A stretch of DNA of 31,153 bases from positions 1 to 31,153 of the forward strand of contig JAISDL010000146.1 of the NCBI GenBank assembly GCA_031264825.1, written 5' to 3'. The position numbers and the translations under genes are program-made. Positions 17,049-25,210 of this stretch are shown piece by piece. This DNA comes from Accumulibacter sp. (lineage in GTDB: Bacteria; Pseudomonadota; Gammaproteobacteria; Burkholderiales; Rhodocyclaceae). Every line of letters starts with the position of its first letter. The stretch's first letter is position 1. The notes under the pieces were generated by a model. That model ran no database searches and was not told the DNA's origin. It saw only the letters and a program-made list of their open reading frames with translations.

Positions 17049-18146
17049 TCAGGCCTCCACCGTCTGCCGGATGACCTTGTTGAACGGCTCGATCCATTCG
17101 GGCGCAAACTGGTTGTTGCACGCGTTGATTTCAGCGATCGCGCGCATGATCGAACGGTTCTTCCCGCGCTGGCTGTGCTTGAGCATGATCGACTCGAAGG
17201 CGTCGACGATCGCGAGGACTTTCGCGCCGTCGCAGATTTCGTCCGCGCCCAGTCTTTTCGGATACCCCAGTCCGTCGGGCATCTCGTGGTGCTCGAGGAT
17301 CATCCGCGCCGCGTCGGACCAGCCGTCGATCCGTTCGAGGATTCCCGCCGAGTAGCCTGGGTGCGCGCGCAGCATTTCCTTTTCTTCCGGCGTCATGTAC
17401 TCGGATTTCAGCCATATCCTTTCGGGCAGGAACATCATTCCGATATCGTGCATATAGATCGCGGCTTCGAGTTGCAAGGGGTCGATCGTGTTGTTGTTGA
17501 TTTCATTCGTCTTCAGCGCGAGACGAAGCAGGCGCAGGGTCCGACCCTTGAATTTTTCCGAGCGGCTTTCGAACAGATTCGCCAGAGAATGGAAAAAGCG
17601 CAGGTCGCCCGCCCTCTGTTCGGGCGAGCGCGTGGCGGACGCGGCGCCGGACGCCTTGCGGCGATCCGGATTCGACGCCCTCAAAAGGCGCCTTCCGCCG
17701 AGCGAATCGATCAGCTCGATCGCGCATTGGTCGATGTGCTGCGGCGACGACGACGCCAGACGCTCGAGCCCCCCGGTCAGCCGAGGCAGGCTGCTCGCCA
17801 TTTCGCCGGAAAAAACGTCGTCCATCGCGAGTTCGATCTGGTCGAACGCCGTGATGAGCGCGTCCGGGAGCGCGTTCTCGAACGTGATTTCGTTGTTGCA
17901 CGCGCGCATCAGCAAGACTTCGATCGGCAGGACGAGTTTGGCCGCTAGGTCGATCTTGTAGTAGAGCGCTTCGTCCTTGATATTGCGTACCGCGCTGTAA
18001 AGCGACTCGATCGTCTCCTTGTGCCTCGGATCGTTTTTCAGGTGGGCGAGACTGTTTTCGATCTTCGACACGGAATCGCTCAGCGATTCGACGAATTCCT
18101 CGATCGCCTCCCTGTCTGTCACTTCATCGGATAAATGGATATTCAT
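17049..18146 (-). CDS. HD-GYP-like protein with a degenerate Hpt-like N-terminal domain
   Basis: A 365-aa cytoplasmic protein. Residues 1-115 resemble a histidine phosphotransfer domain (AVRNIKDEALYYKID, then a second helix), but Arg54 sits where the phosphorylated His is expected, so phosphotransfer is unlikely. Residues about 180-360 form an HD-GYP-like domain with YMHDIGMMFLPERI (His-Asp at 233-234), RAHPGYSAGIL, HHEMPDGLGYPKRL (286-299) and VDAFESI. HD-GYP proteins commonly degrade cyclic di-GMP. The metal ligands and GYP are kept, but the Lys of HDxGK is Met and the Arg of HHER is Met, so activity is open. The start at 18146 is chosen because GAGGGA lies about 7 nt upstream; a longer frame to 18326 has no domain support. 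It is the first gene of a run with tcdA. Confidence 0.85.
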   Translation of the reverse strand: MNIHLSDEVTDREAIEEFVESLSDSVSKIENSLAHLKNDPRHKETIESLYSAVRNIKDEALYYKIDLAAKLVLPIEVLLMRACNNEITFENALPDALITAFDQIELAMDDVFSGEMASSLPRLTGGLERLASSSPQHIDQCAIELIDSLGGRRLLRASNPDRRKASGAASATRSPEQRAGDLRFFHSLANLFESRSEKFKGRTLRLLRLALKTNEINNNTIDPLQLEAAIYMHDIGMMFLPERIWLKSEYMTPEEKEMLRAHPGYSAGILERIDGWSDAARMILEHHEMPDGLGYPKRLGADEICDGAKVLAIVDAFESIMLKHSQRGKNRSIMRAIAEINACNNQFAPEWIEPFNKVIRQTVEA

Positions 18147-18464
18147 AAGCTGTTCCCTCGCGCCGTGCAAAAAATCCCGGTGCGTCCTAAATGCGATTAT
18201 CTCACCGCCGCGCCGGGTAATACGCGCTTGACGGCTGATTTTTTCCATCCCAGGCCACGCGCGCCGCCATAGTCTTCGGGGAAAGAAAACTTTTCGTAAT
18301 GCAAAACACCGCCGTATCGGCGACAATGCCCCAAAATCGGGCGCGCGGATACCAAGTCATCCAAAACGAGCGCCCGACTATTCGTTTTTTCATCCCGGAG
18401 TCGCCGCAATGCTTCACGTTTCCGCTTGCCCGTCGCGCAAGATCGTCCTCCTCCCGGAGGCGCG
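18147..18464. other. 318-bp divergent intergenic region
   Basis: Lies between the divergent HD-GYP-like gene and the small secreted-protein gene, so it should hold promoters for both. I see no clear sigma-70 pair. Two inverted repeats are visible: CGCCG-tat-CGGCG near 18313, and CGGGCGC...GCGCCCG about 26 nt apart near 18338-18378. No gene is supported. Confidence 0.5.
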
Positions 18465-18947
18465 ATGAAATTCGTGTTTCCGTTACTCCTTTTCGCGCTC
18501 TCGCTTGGTTTTTCGGCGCGCGCCGTCGCCGATGCACAGGAAAACGACGCCGTCGAGGTCGTTCGCGCCGAATTCGGCCTTTTCGACGCCAGCGACCCGA
18601 AGAAGACCCGGTTTACCGAAACTTCCGTCGTGCCGCGCCGAAAAGAACAGCGTTACGGATGGGTCATCGAGGTTCGGACGAAAAAGCGCAGCTTGAGCGT
18701 CCGCGAGGAATACCTCCTGCCGTCTTCGGAGAAAGAGGCTTCCGAGACGCGCGACGCGTCGGGGCGCACCGTTTTCTTCCTCCCGCATGAACGCCGTGTC
18801 CAGGTCAGCCAGCGACAGCTCGTCCCCGCCGGAAACCGCATCGTCGGCGAGTGGGTCGTCGGCCCCGACGAACCCGCCGGGCACCGCCACCTTCAGGTAA
18901 TCGTCGAAGACGCGCTGGCGGCCGACTTCGAGTTCGACATGGAGTAA
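18465..18947 (+). CDS. Small secreted protein, possibly DUF3859-like
   Basis: A 160-aa protein with a signal peptide (MKFVFPLLLFALSLGFSARA, cleavage probably after AVA before DAQEN). The mature part is predicted beta-rich: VEVVRAEFGLFDAS, RYGWVIEVRTKKR, LSVREEYLLP, then IVGEWVVGPDEPAGHRHLQV and ADFEFDME at the end. A 'GEW...G.H.l.v....l..f.F' ending on a ~110-residue domain is reminiscent of DUF3859, a bacterial family of unknown function; I hold this loosely. The ATG at 18465 has GGAGG only 2 nt upstream, an unusually short spacing, but the signal peptide begins here and the longer frame from 18426 has no support. It is convergent with the ABC operon, separated by a palindromic element. Confidence 0.75.
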   Translation: MKFVFPLLLFALSLGFSARAVADAQENDAVEVVRAEFGLFDASDPKKTRFTETSVVPRRKEQRYGWVIEVRTKKRSLSVREEYLLPSSEKEASETRDASGRTVFFLPHERRVQVSQRQLVPAGNRIVGEWVVGPDEPAGHRHLQVIVEDALAADFEFDME

Positions 18948-18958
18948 CTGACAGAGAT

Positions 18959-19073
18959 CAGGGATCAGGAATCAGGGATCAGATGAAAACCGATCGGTGT
19001 TTCAATGCCCTTTCTCCGGCGGCGAAGCCGCCGCTAACTGATCTGATTCCTGACATCTGATTCCTGATCCCTG
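18959..19073. repeat. Palindromic intergenic element with 17-bp perfect arms (related design)
   Basis: CAGGGATCAGGAATCAG at 18959-18975 is perfectly complementary to CTGATTCCTGATCCCTG at 19057-19073. Around it are further imperfect gatcagg/tcctgat strings in both arms. In the middle, GGCGGC-gaa-GCCGCC (19018-19032) forms a strong hairpin. The overall design, low-complexity purine arm, GC hairpin, pyrimidine arm, matches the elements at 10093-10264 and 29483-29641, but the arm sequence differs. It lies between convergent genes and overlaps the 3' end of the ATPase gene, so it may also act as a bidirectional terminator. Confidence 0.8.
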
Positions 19074-20146
19074 TCCCCGCCGACGCGGTACCAGTGCGGC
19101 TGCGGGAATCCCAGCTTGACGTTTTCACCGACCGAGGGGCCGGGGTCGCGGCGGGTCTTTTGCACACGGACTTCGGTTCCGCCGACCTGGATGCGGTAGT
19201 CTATCGTCTCGCCAAGAAAAACTTTGCGCGTCACGACGCCGGGAACGCCCGCCCCACCCGCGGGGTCGAGAAACTCGATCTCGAAGGGACGCACGGCGAG
19301 CACGCCGCGCCCGTCCGCGCGGATGTCCTCTGCGGGGCGCACACCGTTCGGCCAAGGGTAGGACGCGCCGTCGATCGACATTCCGTCGGCGTCGAGGGCG
19401 GTTTCGATGAACGACGAAAGACCGATGAACTCGAACACGAAGCGATTGCTCGGCCTGCCGTAGACTTCGAGCGGCGTCCCGGTCTGCTGCACGACGCCCA
19501 GGCGCATGACGAGAATCCGGTCCGAAAGCGCCATCGCCTCGGACTGGTCGTGCGTGACGTAGAGGATGGAAAAACCGAAACGTCGCTGAAGATCCTTGAT
19601 CTCGAAGCGCATTTCTTCGCGGAAGTGCGGGTCGAGGCTCGAAAGCGGCTCGTCGAGCAGCATGACATCCGGGCGGATCGCGAGCGCGCGCGCCAGCGCG
19701 ACGCGCTGTTTTCCGCCGCCCGACAGGTCGTCGGGGCGGTTCGACGCCACCGAGAAAAGGTTCGTATGTTTCAGCGCCTCTTCGGTGCGCTTCGCTATCT
19801 CTTCCTTCGGCAATTTGCGGATGCGCAGCGGGAAGGCGACGTTTTCGTAAATCGAAAGGTGCGGCCAGACGGCGAATGCCTGAAAAACCATGCCGAAATT
19901 GCGGTCTTCCGGCGGAACGTAGAAATTTTTCTTCTTTGAGGAAAGGCAGCGTTCGCCGACGCGAATTTCGCCGTCGTCGAGGTCTTCAAAACCGGCGACC
20001 ATGCGCAGCGTCGTCGTCTTTCCGCAACCCGACGGGCCGAGCATCGCAATGCACTCGCCCTGCTCGATATTGAGGTCGAGCCGATCGACGGCGACGACGT
20101 CGCCGAAATGCTTGGAAACCTGGCGCAATTCGATATAGGCCATCAT
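19034..20146 (-). CDS. ABC importer ATPase 2 (ferric/AEP-type, with variant signature LSGGG)
   Basis: A 370-aa nucleotide-binding subunit of the CUT1/ferric-iron importer group, with C-terminal TOBE regulatory repeats. Visible are Walker A GPSGCGKT (37-44), Q-loop VFQAFAVWPH, signature LSGGGKQRVALARA (141-154), Walker B VMLLDEP (161-167), the D-loop SSLD and the switch His199 in YVTHDQ. The signature Gln of LSGGQ is Gly, unlike its partner at 21840-22931. It is the last gene of the operon, 6 bp after the permease. The final residues (GDRDQESDVRNQIS) are encoded by the palindromic element at 18959-19073 and look like an added tail after the natural end near PHWYRVG. AGGA lies 5 nt before the first of two adjacent ATGs (20146, 20143). 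Confidence 0.92.
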   Translation of the reverse strand: MMAYIELRQVSKHFGDVVAVDRLDLNIEQGECIAMLGPSGCGKTTTLRMVAGFEDLDDGEIRVGERCLSSKKKNFYVPPEDRNFGMVFQAFAVWPHLSIYENVAFPLRIRKLPKEEIAKRTEEALKHTNLFSVASNRPDDLSGGGKQRVALARALAIRPDVMLLDEPLSSLDPHFREEMRFEIKDLQRRFGFSILYVTHDQSEAMALSDRILVMRLGVVQQTGTPLEVYGRPSNRFVFEFIGLSSFIETALDADGMSIDGASYPWPNGVRPAEDIRADGRGVLAVRPFEIEFLDPAGGAGVPGVVTRKVFLGETIDYRIQVGGTEVRVQKTRRDPGPSVGENVKLGFPQPHWYRVGGDRDQESDVRNQIS

Positions 20147-20152
20147 TCTTTC

Positions 20153-21838
20153 CTAAGCGTTGTTTTTTCCGGCGACGAGCCGCTTGATCAGGATTTCTCC
20201 GGTCACGATGATGACGAGCGCGATCCCCGCGAGCGCGGCGGAATAGACGGTCTCGCCGTCCTCGTTGAGCGTGTAGATCGCAACGCCGATCGTGCGCGTC
20301 GTCGGGCCGTAGAGCAGCACCGACACGGTCAGTTCGCGGAGCGCCGGAAGAAAGATCAGGAAAAACGCCGCCATCATCCCGGGGCGGACGAGGGGGATAA
20401 CCACGTCCTTCAGGGCTTGCCACATCGTCGCGCCCGACGCGCGCGCCGCTTCGACGAGCGAATCGTGAACCTGTTCGAGCGCGGCCGAGTTGGCTTTCAG
20501 CGAGAACGCCATATAGCGCGCGACGTAGGCGACGAGGATGATCCAGACCGTGTTGTAGAGGTTGACCCCGTATTTTCCGCTCCACGCCAGGATGACGCCG
20601 AGCGCGATCACCGACCCCGGAACGGAGAAGGGCAGCATTCCGAGGAATTCGAGGATGCCTTTCCCGCGTACCTTCATCTTGACGATCACGTACGAGATGA
20701 TCACTCCGGCGAACATCGTGATCAGCGCGGCGGACAGGCCGAGAGAGACGCTGTTCCAGATCGCGTCGCGCGTCAGATCCCATTCGAACAGGATGTAGCG
20801 ATAGTTTTCCCACGTCATGTTTTCTGAGACGAAGGGCAGACCGTAGGTCTTCAGGCCGCCGACCATGAAGATCGTCACGGTCGGCAAGACGATCGTCAGC
20901 CCGATGTAGAGCAGACAAAAAACGAGCATCGGAATCCGCCACGTGCGCAACTTGAGTTCGGAGGGCCGGAAACTCTTGCCGGCGATGATCTGGTAGCGCC
21001 CCTGGTTCAGGACGCGATTCTGGAGCCAGAGGATGAAAGCCGCCGTGATGACGAGAACCGTCGCAAGGACCGTCGCCGTTCGGATCGAATCGAAGCTCCC
21101 GGCGCTCTGGTGGATTTTTTCGTAGATCAGGGTCGGGATGTTATAGATTCCGGTCTCGACGCCCAGGACGGCGACCGTTCCGAAATGCGCCATCGAATAG
21201 AGCATGATCAGCAAGGCGCCGGAAAGGATCGACGGCATGACGAGCGGGATCGTGATCTTCCGCGTGATCGTAAAGAGGTCGGCGCCGGAAATCCGCGCCG
21301 ATTCTTCGAGCGTGGGGTCCATGCGTTCGAGCGCGCCGCTGACCTGGATGAAGACGAAAGGGAAAAGGTACATCGTCTCGACGAGGATGATCCCGGCGTA
21401 GGTATAGATGTCGAAAATCGGGCTACTGAAGCCGAAAACGTCCATGAACAGGCGATTGATGTAGCCCGCGCGCGGCGAAAGCAACATCTTCCACGCGAGC
21501 GCTCCGATGAAGGCCGGGAGCATGAAGGGCACGAGGAAAAGGAGCTTCATCGTCTTTTTGAGAGGCAGGTCGGTCCGCGTGACGAGCCAAGCGAAAAAGG
21601 TGCCGACCAAGGTCCCGGTTATCGTGACGCCGGACGAGAGGAAGAGCGAATTCAGCAGGGCTTCGTAGGTTTCGCTCTGCCGGAGCACGCGGATCACGTC
21701 GGCGACGTTGAAGTGCCCGCTGACCCAGAAGGCGTTGAAAAAGATCAGCAACATCGGAACGGCGACGATGACGACGAGGATGCCGACCGAAAGCACGAAC
21801 AAAAGCTGAGCGGTGCCGAAACGGGAGGTCTTGCCCAT
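20153..21838 (-). CDS. ABC importer permease, fused two-domain (FbpB/SfuB-type)
   Basis: A 561-aa inner-membrane protein made of two fused binding-protein-dependent permease domains, about 12 transmembrane segments. The first segment is QLLFVLSVGILVVIVAVPML; EAA-type cytoplasmic loops appear twice, in ALERMDPTLEESARISGADL (first half) and SLVEAARASGATMWQAL (second half). This fused form is typical of ferric iron (FbpB/SfuB) and 2-aminoethylphosphonate importers. The start at 21838 directly follows the ATPase 1 stop codon with a 1-bp gap. An in-frame upstream extension to 21913 is rejected because it reads back through the ATPase gene. It sits between the two ATPase genes, so each half of the permease could dock a different ATPase. 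Confidence 0.92.
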   Translation of the reverse strand: MGKTSRFGTAQLLFVLSVGILVVIVAVPMLLIFFNAFWVSGHFNVADVIRVLRQSETYEALLNSLFLSSGVTITGTLVGTFFAWLVTRTDLPLKKTMKLLFLVPFMLPAFIGALAWKMLLSPRAGYINRLFMDVFGFSSPIFDIYTYAGIILVETMYLFPFVFIQVSGALERMDPTLEESARISGADLFTITRKITIPLVMPSILSGALLIMLYSMAHFGTVAVLGVETGIYNIPTLIYEKIHQSAGSFDSIRTATVLATVLVITAAFILWLQNRVLNQGRYQIIAGKSFRPSELKLRTWRIPMLVFCLLYIGLTIVLPTVTIFMVGGLKTYGLPFVSENMTWENYRYILFEWDLTRDAIWNSVSLGLSAALITMFAGVIISYVIVKMKVRGKGILEFLGMLPFSVPGSVIALGVILAWSGKYGVNLYNTVWIILVAYVARYMAFSLKANSAALEQVHDSLVEAARASGATMWQALKDVVIPLVRPGMMAAFFLIFLPALRELTVSVLLYGPTTRTIGVAIYTLNEDGETVYSAALAGIALVIIVTGEILIKRLVAGKNNA

Positions 21839-21839
21839 G

Positions 21840-22931
21840 CTAGAGGATTCCCTTGTTTGTGATCTCGCCCTCGAACCAGTGCGCGTTCGCGAGTTCGACC
21901 CTGCACGAATCACCTTCGGCGAACACGAGGCCGCGCGCGACGCACTCGTGGCTCGGTAGCGCCGCGCGAATCTGCGTCCCGGCGACGTCGATCAGATAAT
22001 CCATCTGCGCGCCCAGAAAACTCGCCCGACGGACGACGCCGGGCAAACCGATCGAATCAGTACCTTCGGGCGCGAGCGTCACGTCACTGGGGCGAAAGCC
22101 GACCGTCAGGGCGTCGCCGGGTTTGTCGGGAGCGGGTCCGCGCCAGGGTTCGGGCAGGCCCGCGATGCGCAGGACGCCGTCCTCGCGCGTCACCGGCAGG
22201 AAGTTGGCCACACCGAGAAAGCGGAAAATGAAGTCGTCGACCGGGTGTTCATAGACTTCGTCGGGCGCCCCGATCTGGCGCAGGTGCCCGCGTTCGTCCA
22301 TGACGGCGATCCGGTCGGAAATCCCCAGAGCGATCTCCTGGTCGTGCGTGATATAGAGGATCGTAACGCCGAGTTGCCGCTGCAATGCCTTGATTTCAAA
22401 GCGCATTTCCTCGCGCAGGTTGGCGTCCAGATTGTTCAGCGGCTCGTCGAGCAAAAGAAGGCGAGGCTCGGAAACGAGTGCGCGCGCCAACGCGACGCGC
22501 TGCTGCTGCCCGCCCGAGAGCTGCGACGGCAGGCGTTGCTCGAGTTTGTCGAGCCCCACGAGGCCAATCGCGCGCATCGTCCGCTCGCGCAACGCGGGCG
22601 AACCCGCCAGTTTGAGCGGGTACGCGACGTTTTCATAAACGCTCATATGCGGCCAGACGGCGTAATCCTGGAAAACCATCCCCAGGCCGCGCTGGTCCGG
22701 CGGCAACCGTTGCCCCGTCGCCGCGTCGGCGACAGGCTCACCGCCGATGCTGATCGTCCCGCTGTCGGGCGACTCGAAACCGGCGATCAGGCGCAGAAGG
22801 ACCGTCTTGCCACAGCCGGACGGCCCCAGCAGCGTGAAACACTCGCCGTCGCGCACCTCGAGCGAGAGGGATTCGAGAACGCTTTTCTCCGCGTAGCGCT
22901 TCGATACTTCCGAAATACGAACATCCGCCAT
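21840..22931 (-). CDS. ABC importer ATPase 1 (ferric/AEP-type)
   Basis: A 363-aa nucleotide-binding subunit with a C-terminal TOBE region (VGFRPSDVTLAPEG, GVVRRASFLGAQMDYLIDV). All motifs are canonical: Walker A GPSGCGKT (36-43), Q-loop VFQDYAVWPH, signature LSGGQQQRVALARA (138-151), Walker B LLLLDEP (158-164), D-loop NNLD and switch His196 in YITHDQ. It lies 19 bp after the binding-protein gene and 1 bp before the permease. It is clearly a paralogue of the ATPase at 19034-20146 but too diverged for a recent duplication. Confidence 0.93.
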   Translation of the reverse strand: MADVRISEVSKRYAEKSVLESLSLEVRDGECFTLLGPSGCGKTVLLRLIAGFESPDSGTISIGGEPVADAATGQRLPPDQRGLGMVFQDYAVWPHMSVYENVAYPLKLAGSPALRERTMRAIGLVGLDKLEQRLPSQLSGGQQQRVALARALVSEPRLLLLDEPLNNLDANLREEMRFEIKALQRQLGVTILYITHDQEIALGISDRIAVMDERGHLRQIGAPDEVYEHPVDDFIFRFLGVANFLPVTREDGVLRIAGLPEPWRGPAPDKPGDALTVGFRPSDVTLAPEGTDSIGLPGVVRRASFLGAQMDYLIDVAGTQIRAALPSHECVARGLVFAEGDSCRVELANAHWFEGEITNKGIL

Positions 22932-22950
22932 GATGCGCGCGACCCGGCGA

Positions 22951-23952
22951 TTATTTCTTTTGCATTATTTCGGTGAACTTCTTGATGTTGCTTTCCTTTT
23001 CTTGCATGAACTGCTTGTAGTCGATCGCCATCGCGCGCTTCACCGCGTCCTCGACCGACGGGAGCTTGTAGCTCTCGGGAAGCTTCACGTCGGGGCGCAC
23101 CGGCAGCGTACCCTGCTCGGCGATGATCGACTGCCCCTCCTTCGAGACCATGAAGTCGACGAATTTCTTCGCGGCCAGGGCGTTCGGGCTGTCCTTGAAA
23201 ATGGCGATCGGACTCGGAATGACGAGCATTTCGGGCGGATACACGAGCGCCATCGTCGCGCCCTTCTTGATCTTGTCGAGCGTGATGTAATCGACAGCCA
23301 GACTGGCGACCAGGTCGCCCGACGCCGTATCGTCGATCACCTGTCCCGAACCCTTGCCCATTTTGGCGCCGTTCGCGCGCAGTGCTTCAAAGAAACTCCA
23401 ACCGAAGGTCTTCGAGATCGTCGCGACGCTCATGTACGCCGTTCCGGAAAGCGCCGGGTTCGCGATGCCGAAAGCGCCCTTGAATTCGGCTTTCTTCAGG
23501 TCGTCCCAGCTTTTCGGGGCTTCCTTGATGAAGCGCGTGTTGTACGCGATACCGAGCGTCCCCAGGCGGATCGCGGTAAACGAACCGTCGTAGTCGGGCA
23601 ACGGGTTGCGGATCGACTTGATTTCGGCGGGGATGAAGGGCAGAAGGATGCCTTGGCTCTTCAGGTGGTAAAAATCGGGAACCTCACTCGTCCAGAGAAC
23701 GTCGGCGAGGATTTTCCCCGATTCGCGCTCGGCGGCGATCTTCGCCATCAGCTTGCCCGCGCCGGCGGACTGGTATTCGAGTTTGACTTCGGGATGCTTC
23801 TTAGCAAACGAGGCCCGGATATCGTTGAGCATCGACTCTTTCATCGACGTATAGACGTACAGCTTCTGTTCCTGAGCCTGAACGCCCGCCGAGAAGGCGC
23901 CGCACAATGCCGCGACGGCACACGCCGAGGCAATCTTCTTCAATACACGCAT
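22951..23952 (-). CDS. Periplasmic substrate-binding protein of the ABC importer (AfuA/FutA-like)
   Basis: A 333-aa exported protein with a signal peptide (MRVLKKIASACAVAALCGAF..., cleavage probably after VQA). The mature protein opens LYVYTSMKESMLNDIRASF and contains ADVLWTSEVPDFYHLKSQG, TLGIAYNTRFI, GIANPALSGTAYMSVATI and TLPVRPDVKLPES, the pattern of the extracellular-solute-binding group that includes ferric binding proteins and 2-aminoethylphosphonate or thiamine binders. The substrate cannot be fixed from sequence; Fe(III) or a small anion such as a phosphonate are the leading options. GAGGAG lies about 6 nt before the chosen ATG, and the signal peptide starts there; the longer frame to 24111 is rejected. 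It is the first gene of the importer operon. Confidence 0.93.
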   Translation of the reverse strand: MRVLKKIASACAVAALCGAFSAGVQAQEQKLYVYTSMKESMLNDIRASFAKKHPEVKLEYQSAGAGKLMAKIAAERESGKILADVLWTSEVPDFYHLKSQGILLPFIPAEIKSIRNPLPDYDGSFTAIRLGTLGIAYNTRFIKEAPKSWDDLKKAEFKGAFGIANPALSGTAYMSVATISKTFGWSFFEALRANGAKMGKGSGQVIDDTASGDLVASLAVDYITLDKIKKGATMALVYPPEMLVIPSPIAIFKDSPNALAAKKFVDFMVSKEGQSIIAEQGTLPVRPDVKLPESYKLPSVEDAVKRAMAIDYKQFMQEKESNIKKFTEIMQKK

Positions 23953-24014
23953 AGTGATCTCCTCACAGGATGATTGACGGGAATGAGTGGGAATGCCTAT
24001 TGTTTTGATTTGGA

Positions 24015-24020
24015 TTATAG
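24015..24020 (-). promoter_or_regulatory. Probable -10 element of the ABC importer operon
   Basis: TATAAT on the minus strand, about 60 bp upstream of the binding-protein ATG, within an AT-rich stretch. No good -35 hexamer lies 16-18 nt upstream, which suggests activator dependence. The remaining gap to 24300 (about 280 bp) contains no supported gene or terminator. Confidence 0.55.
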
Positions 24021-24300
24021 GACTTTTGTTCTCGTTTTTTTGTCTGGAAAAAAATTTCTTTTGCCTGAAATATGCGCCTCTCGCCGGAAAAACGAAGGCA
24101 CGGCGCGTCAAATGGCGCGCGAATCTCGGGATCGCAGGGCTTGTTCTGTGGGAGAGGTCGCGTACTCATTCCCCTGATCGCGAAAAAACACGCGCGGCGG
24201 CTTCCGTGTTGCCCAAGGATGTTCTGCAGAGCACCCAACGCGCCCGGATTCATCGGCAATGTGCGGCGGAATACCAGAAACAATCGGTTCAGAGGTTCCT

Positions 24301-24942
24301 TTACAGCGATTCGCTTTTCTCCTTACCGCCCTCACGGTACAGACGCAAAAGCTCCTCGAACGGGAACGCGGTCTGATTTTCCCGGTCGAGGCGGTGTTTC
24401 ATATGCCGGAAGTTCCGGCGGACACGCCAAGGCCCCAAAGGGAGGGTGAGTTGTTTGAGGTCGAGAACGTCGATCAGGCCGAAGTTGCCGTCGGGCATCA
24501 AAACGAGGTTTCCGGTGTGGAGCGAGCGGAAATAGATGCGGTGGCGGTGGAGCCGGCGGATGAATCCCGCCAATTTCGGCAAGAGCGCGTCGATTTCCGA
24601 AGGGTCCCGCTGCAACAGCGCTTCCAGGGTGCATCCGGGCAATGGGCGGTAGAGGCAGGCCGAAAGACCGGCGGACGGGTCGATCCAGAAAGTTTCGACG
24701 ACTTCCGGGGCGGGGATTCCCGCTTTTTTGAGAATCCCGGTGTTTTTGGCGAAGCGGGCGGCGGCAGGGAACAGGCGCGCCAACCAAGGGCGGCGGCGCG
24801 TGTGAAATATTTTCAGAAACACGGCTTCCAGAGCGTCAGGGGCATTCTTCAGCGCCACGACCTTGGGGCCGCGAGTGTCGTGTTCGAGTACCTCTCCGCT
24901 TTTCAGCCAATGTTCCAGTTCTTGCGCTGTTACAATCCGCAT
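24301..24942 (-). CDS. LPS kinase-like 'toluene tolerance' family protein
   Basis: A 213-aa protein of the Kdo/WaaP-like small kinase group, often named toluene tolerance protein. It opens MRIVTAQELEHWLKSGEVLE; the N-lobe has KVVALKN and AVFLKIFHTRRRPWLARLFP. SACLYRPLPGCTLEALL precedes the catalytic region FIRRLHRHRIYFRSLHTGNL, followed by FGLIDVLDLK and RRNFRHMKHRL. The catalytic segment is SLHTGN rather than HGDxxxxN, so the usual Asp is displaced, as I recall for this family. It should act on LPS or lipid precursors in the cytoplasm, which fits its position divergent from msbA. The start at 24942 has AAGGGG 4 nt upstream; the longer frame to 25047 lacks support. Its first codons lie inside one of two duplicated junction segments. 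Confidence 0.85.
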   Translation of the reverse strand: MRIVTAQELEHWLKSGEVLEHDTRGPKVVALKNAPDALEAVFLKIFHTRRRPWLARLFPAAARFAKNTGILKKAGIPAPEVVETFWIDPSAGLSACLYRPLPGCTLEALLQRDPSEIDALLPKLAGFIRRLHRHRIYFRSLHTGNLVLMPDGNFGLIDVLDLKQLTLPLGPWRVRRNFRHMKHRLDRENQTAFPFEELLRLYREGGKEKSESL

Positions 24943-24998
24943 CGTACCCCTTCGATCCCGCCGCCAAATGACTGATTTTAACCGCCCGCCGAGTTTTG
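24918..24998 (+). pseudogene. Duplicated junction copy 1, including a stub of the msbA 5' end
   Basis: 24918-24936 matches 26224-26242 at 18 of 19 positions, and 24957-24998 matches 26262-26303 at 37 of 42, all five differences being transitions. The segment between is looser but alignable. Copy 1 contains the kinase start (minus strand) and, on the plus strand, an ATG at 24968 followed by MTDFNRPPSF, versus MTDSNRPSSF in the true msbA. Similarity to msbA is lost after about residue 11, so this is a remnant and not a gene. From 24999 to 25210 I see no other feature. Confidence 0.8.
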
Positions 24999-25210
24999 TG
25001 CGCTTTGCGTTGAGTTTTGCCGCGCCAAGCGCCGCTTGCGATGCCACCGAGGCGGAGCGGCATTATCGAGCACTCGGTCGTCAGCCTCGCAGACACCGGC
25101 GGAGTCTATCGCTAAATAAGCAACTTGCGGGAAACACCCGCTTCGGTGCCGTACGGGCAGGATATCCGAAGATCGGCGTGTAATTTTATCGACATACCAG
25201 GGTGTATGGC

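Noticed and set aside
24863..25183. 106-aa plus-strand open frame covering the msbA-like stub
   Set aside because: It is in a different frame from the stub's MTDFNRPPSF reading, is partly antisense to the kinase gene, and has no domain.
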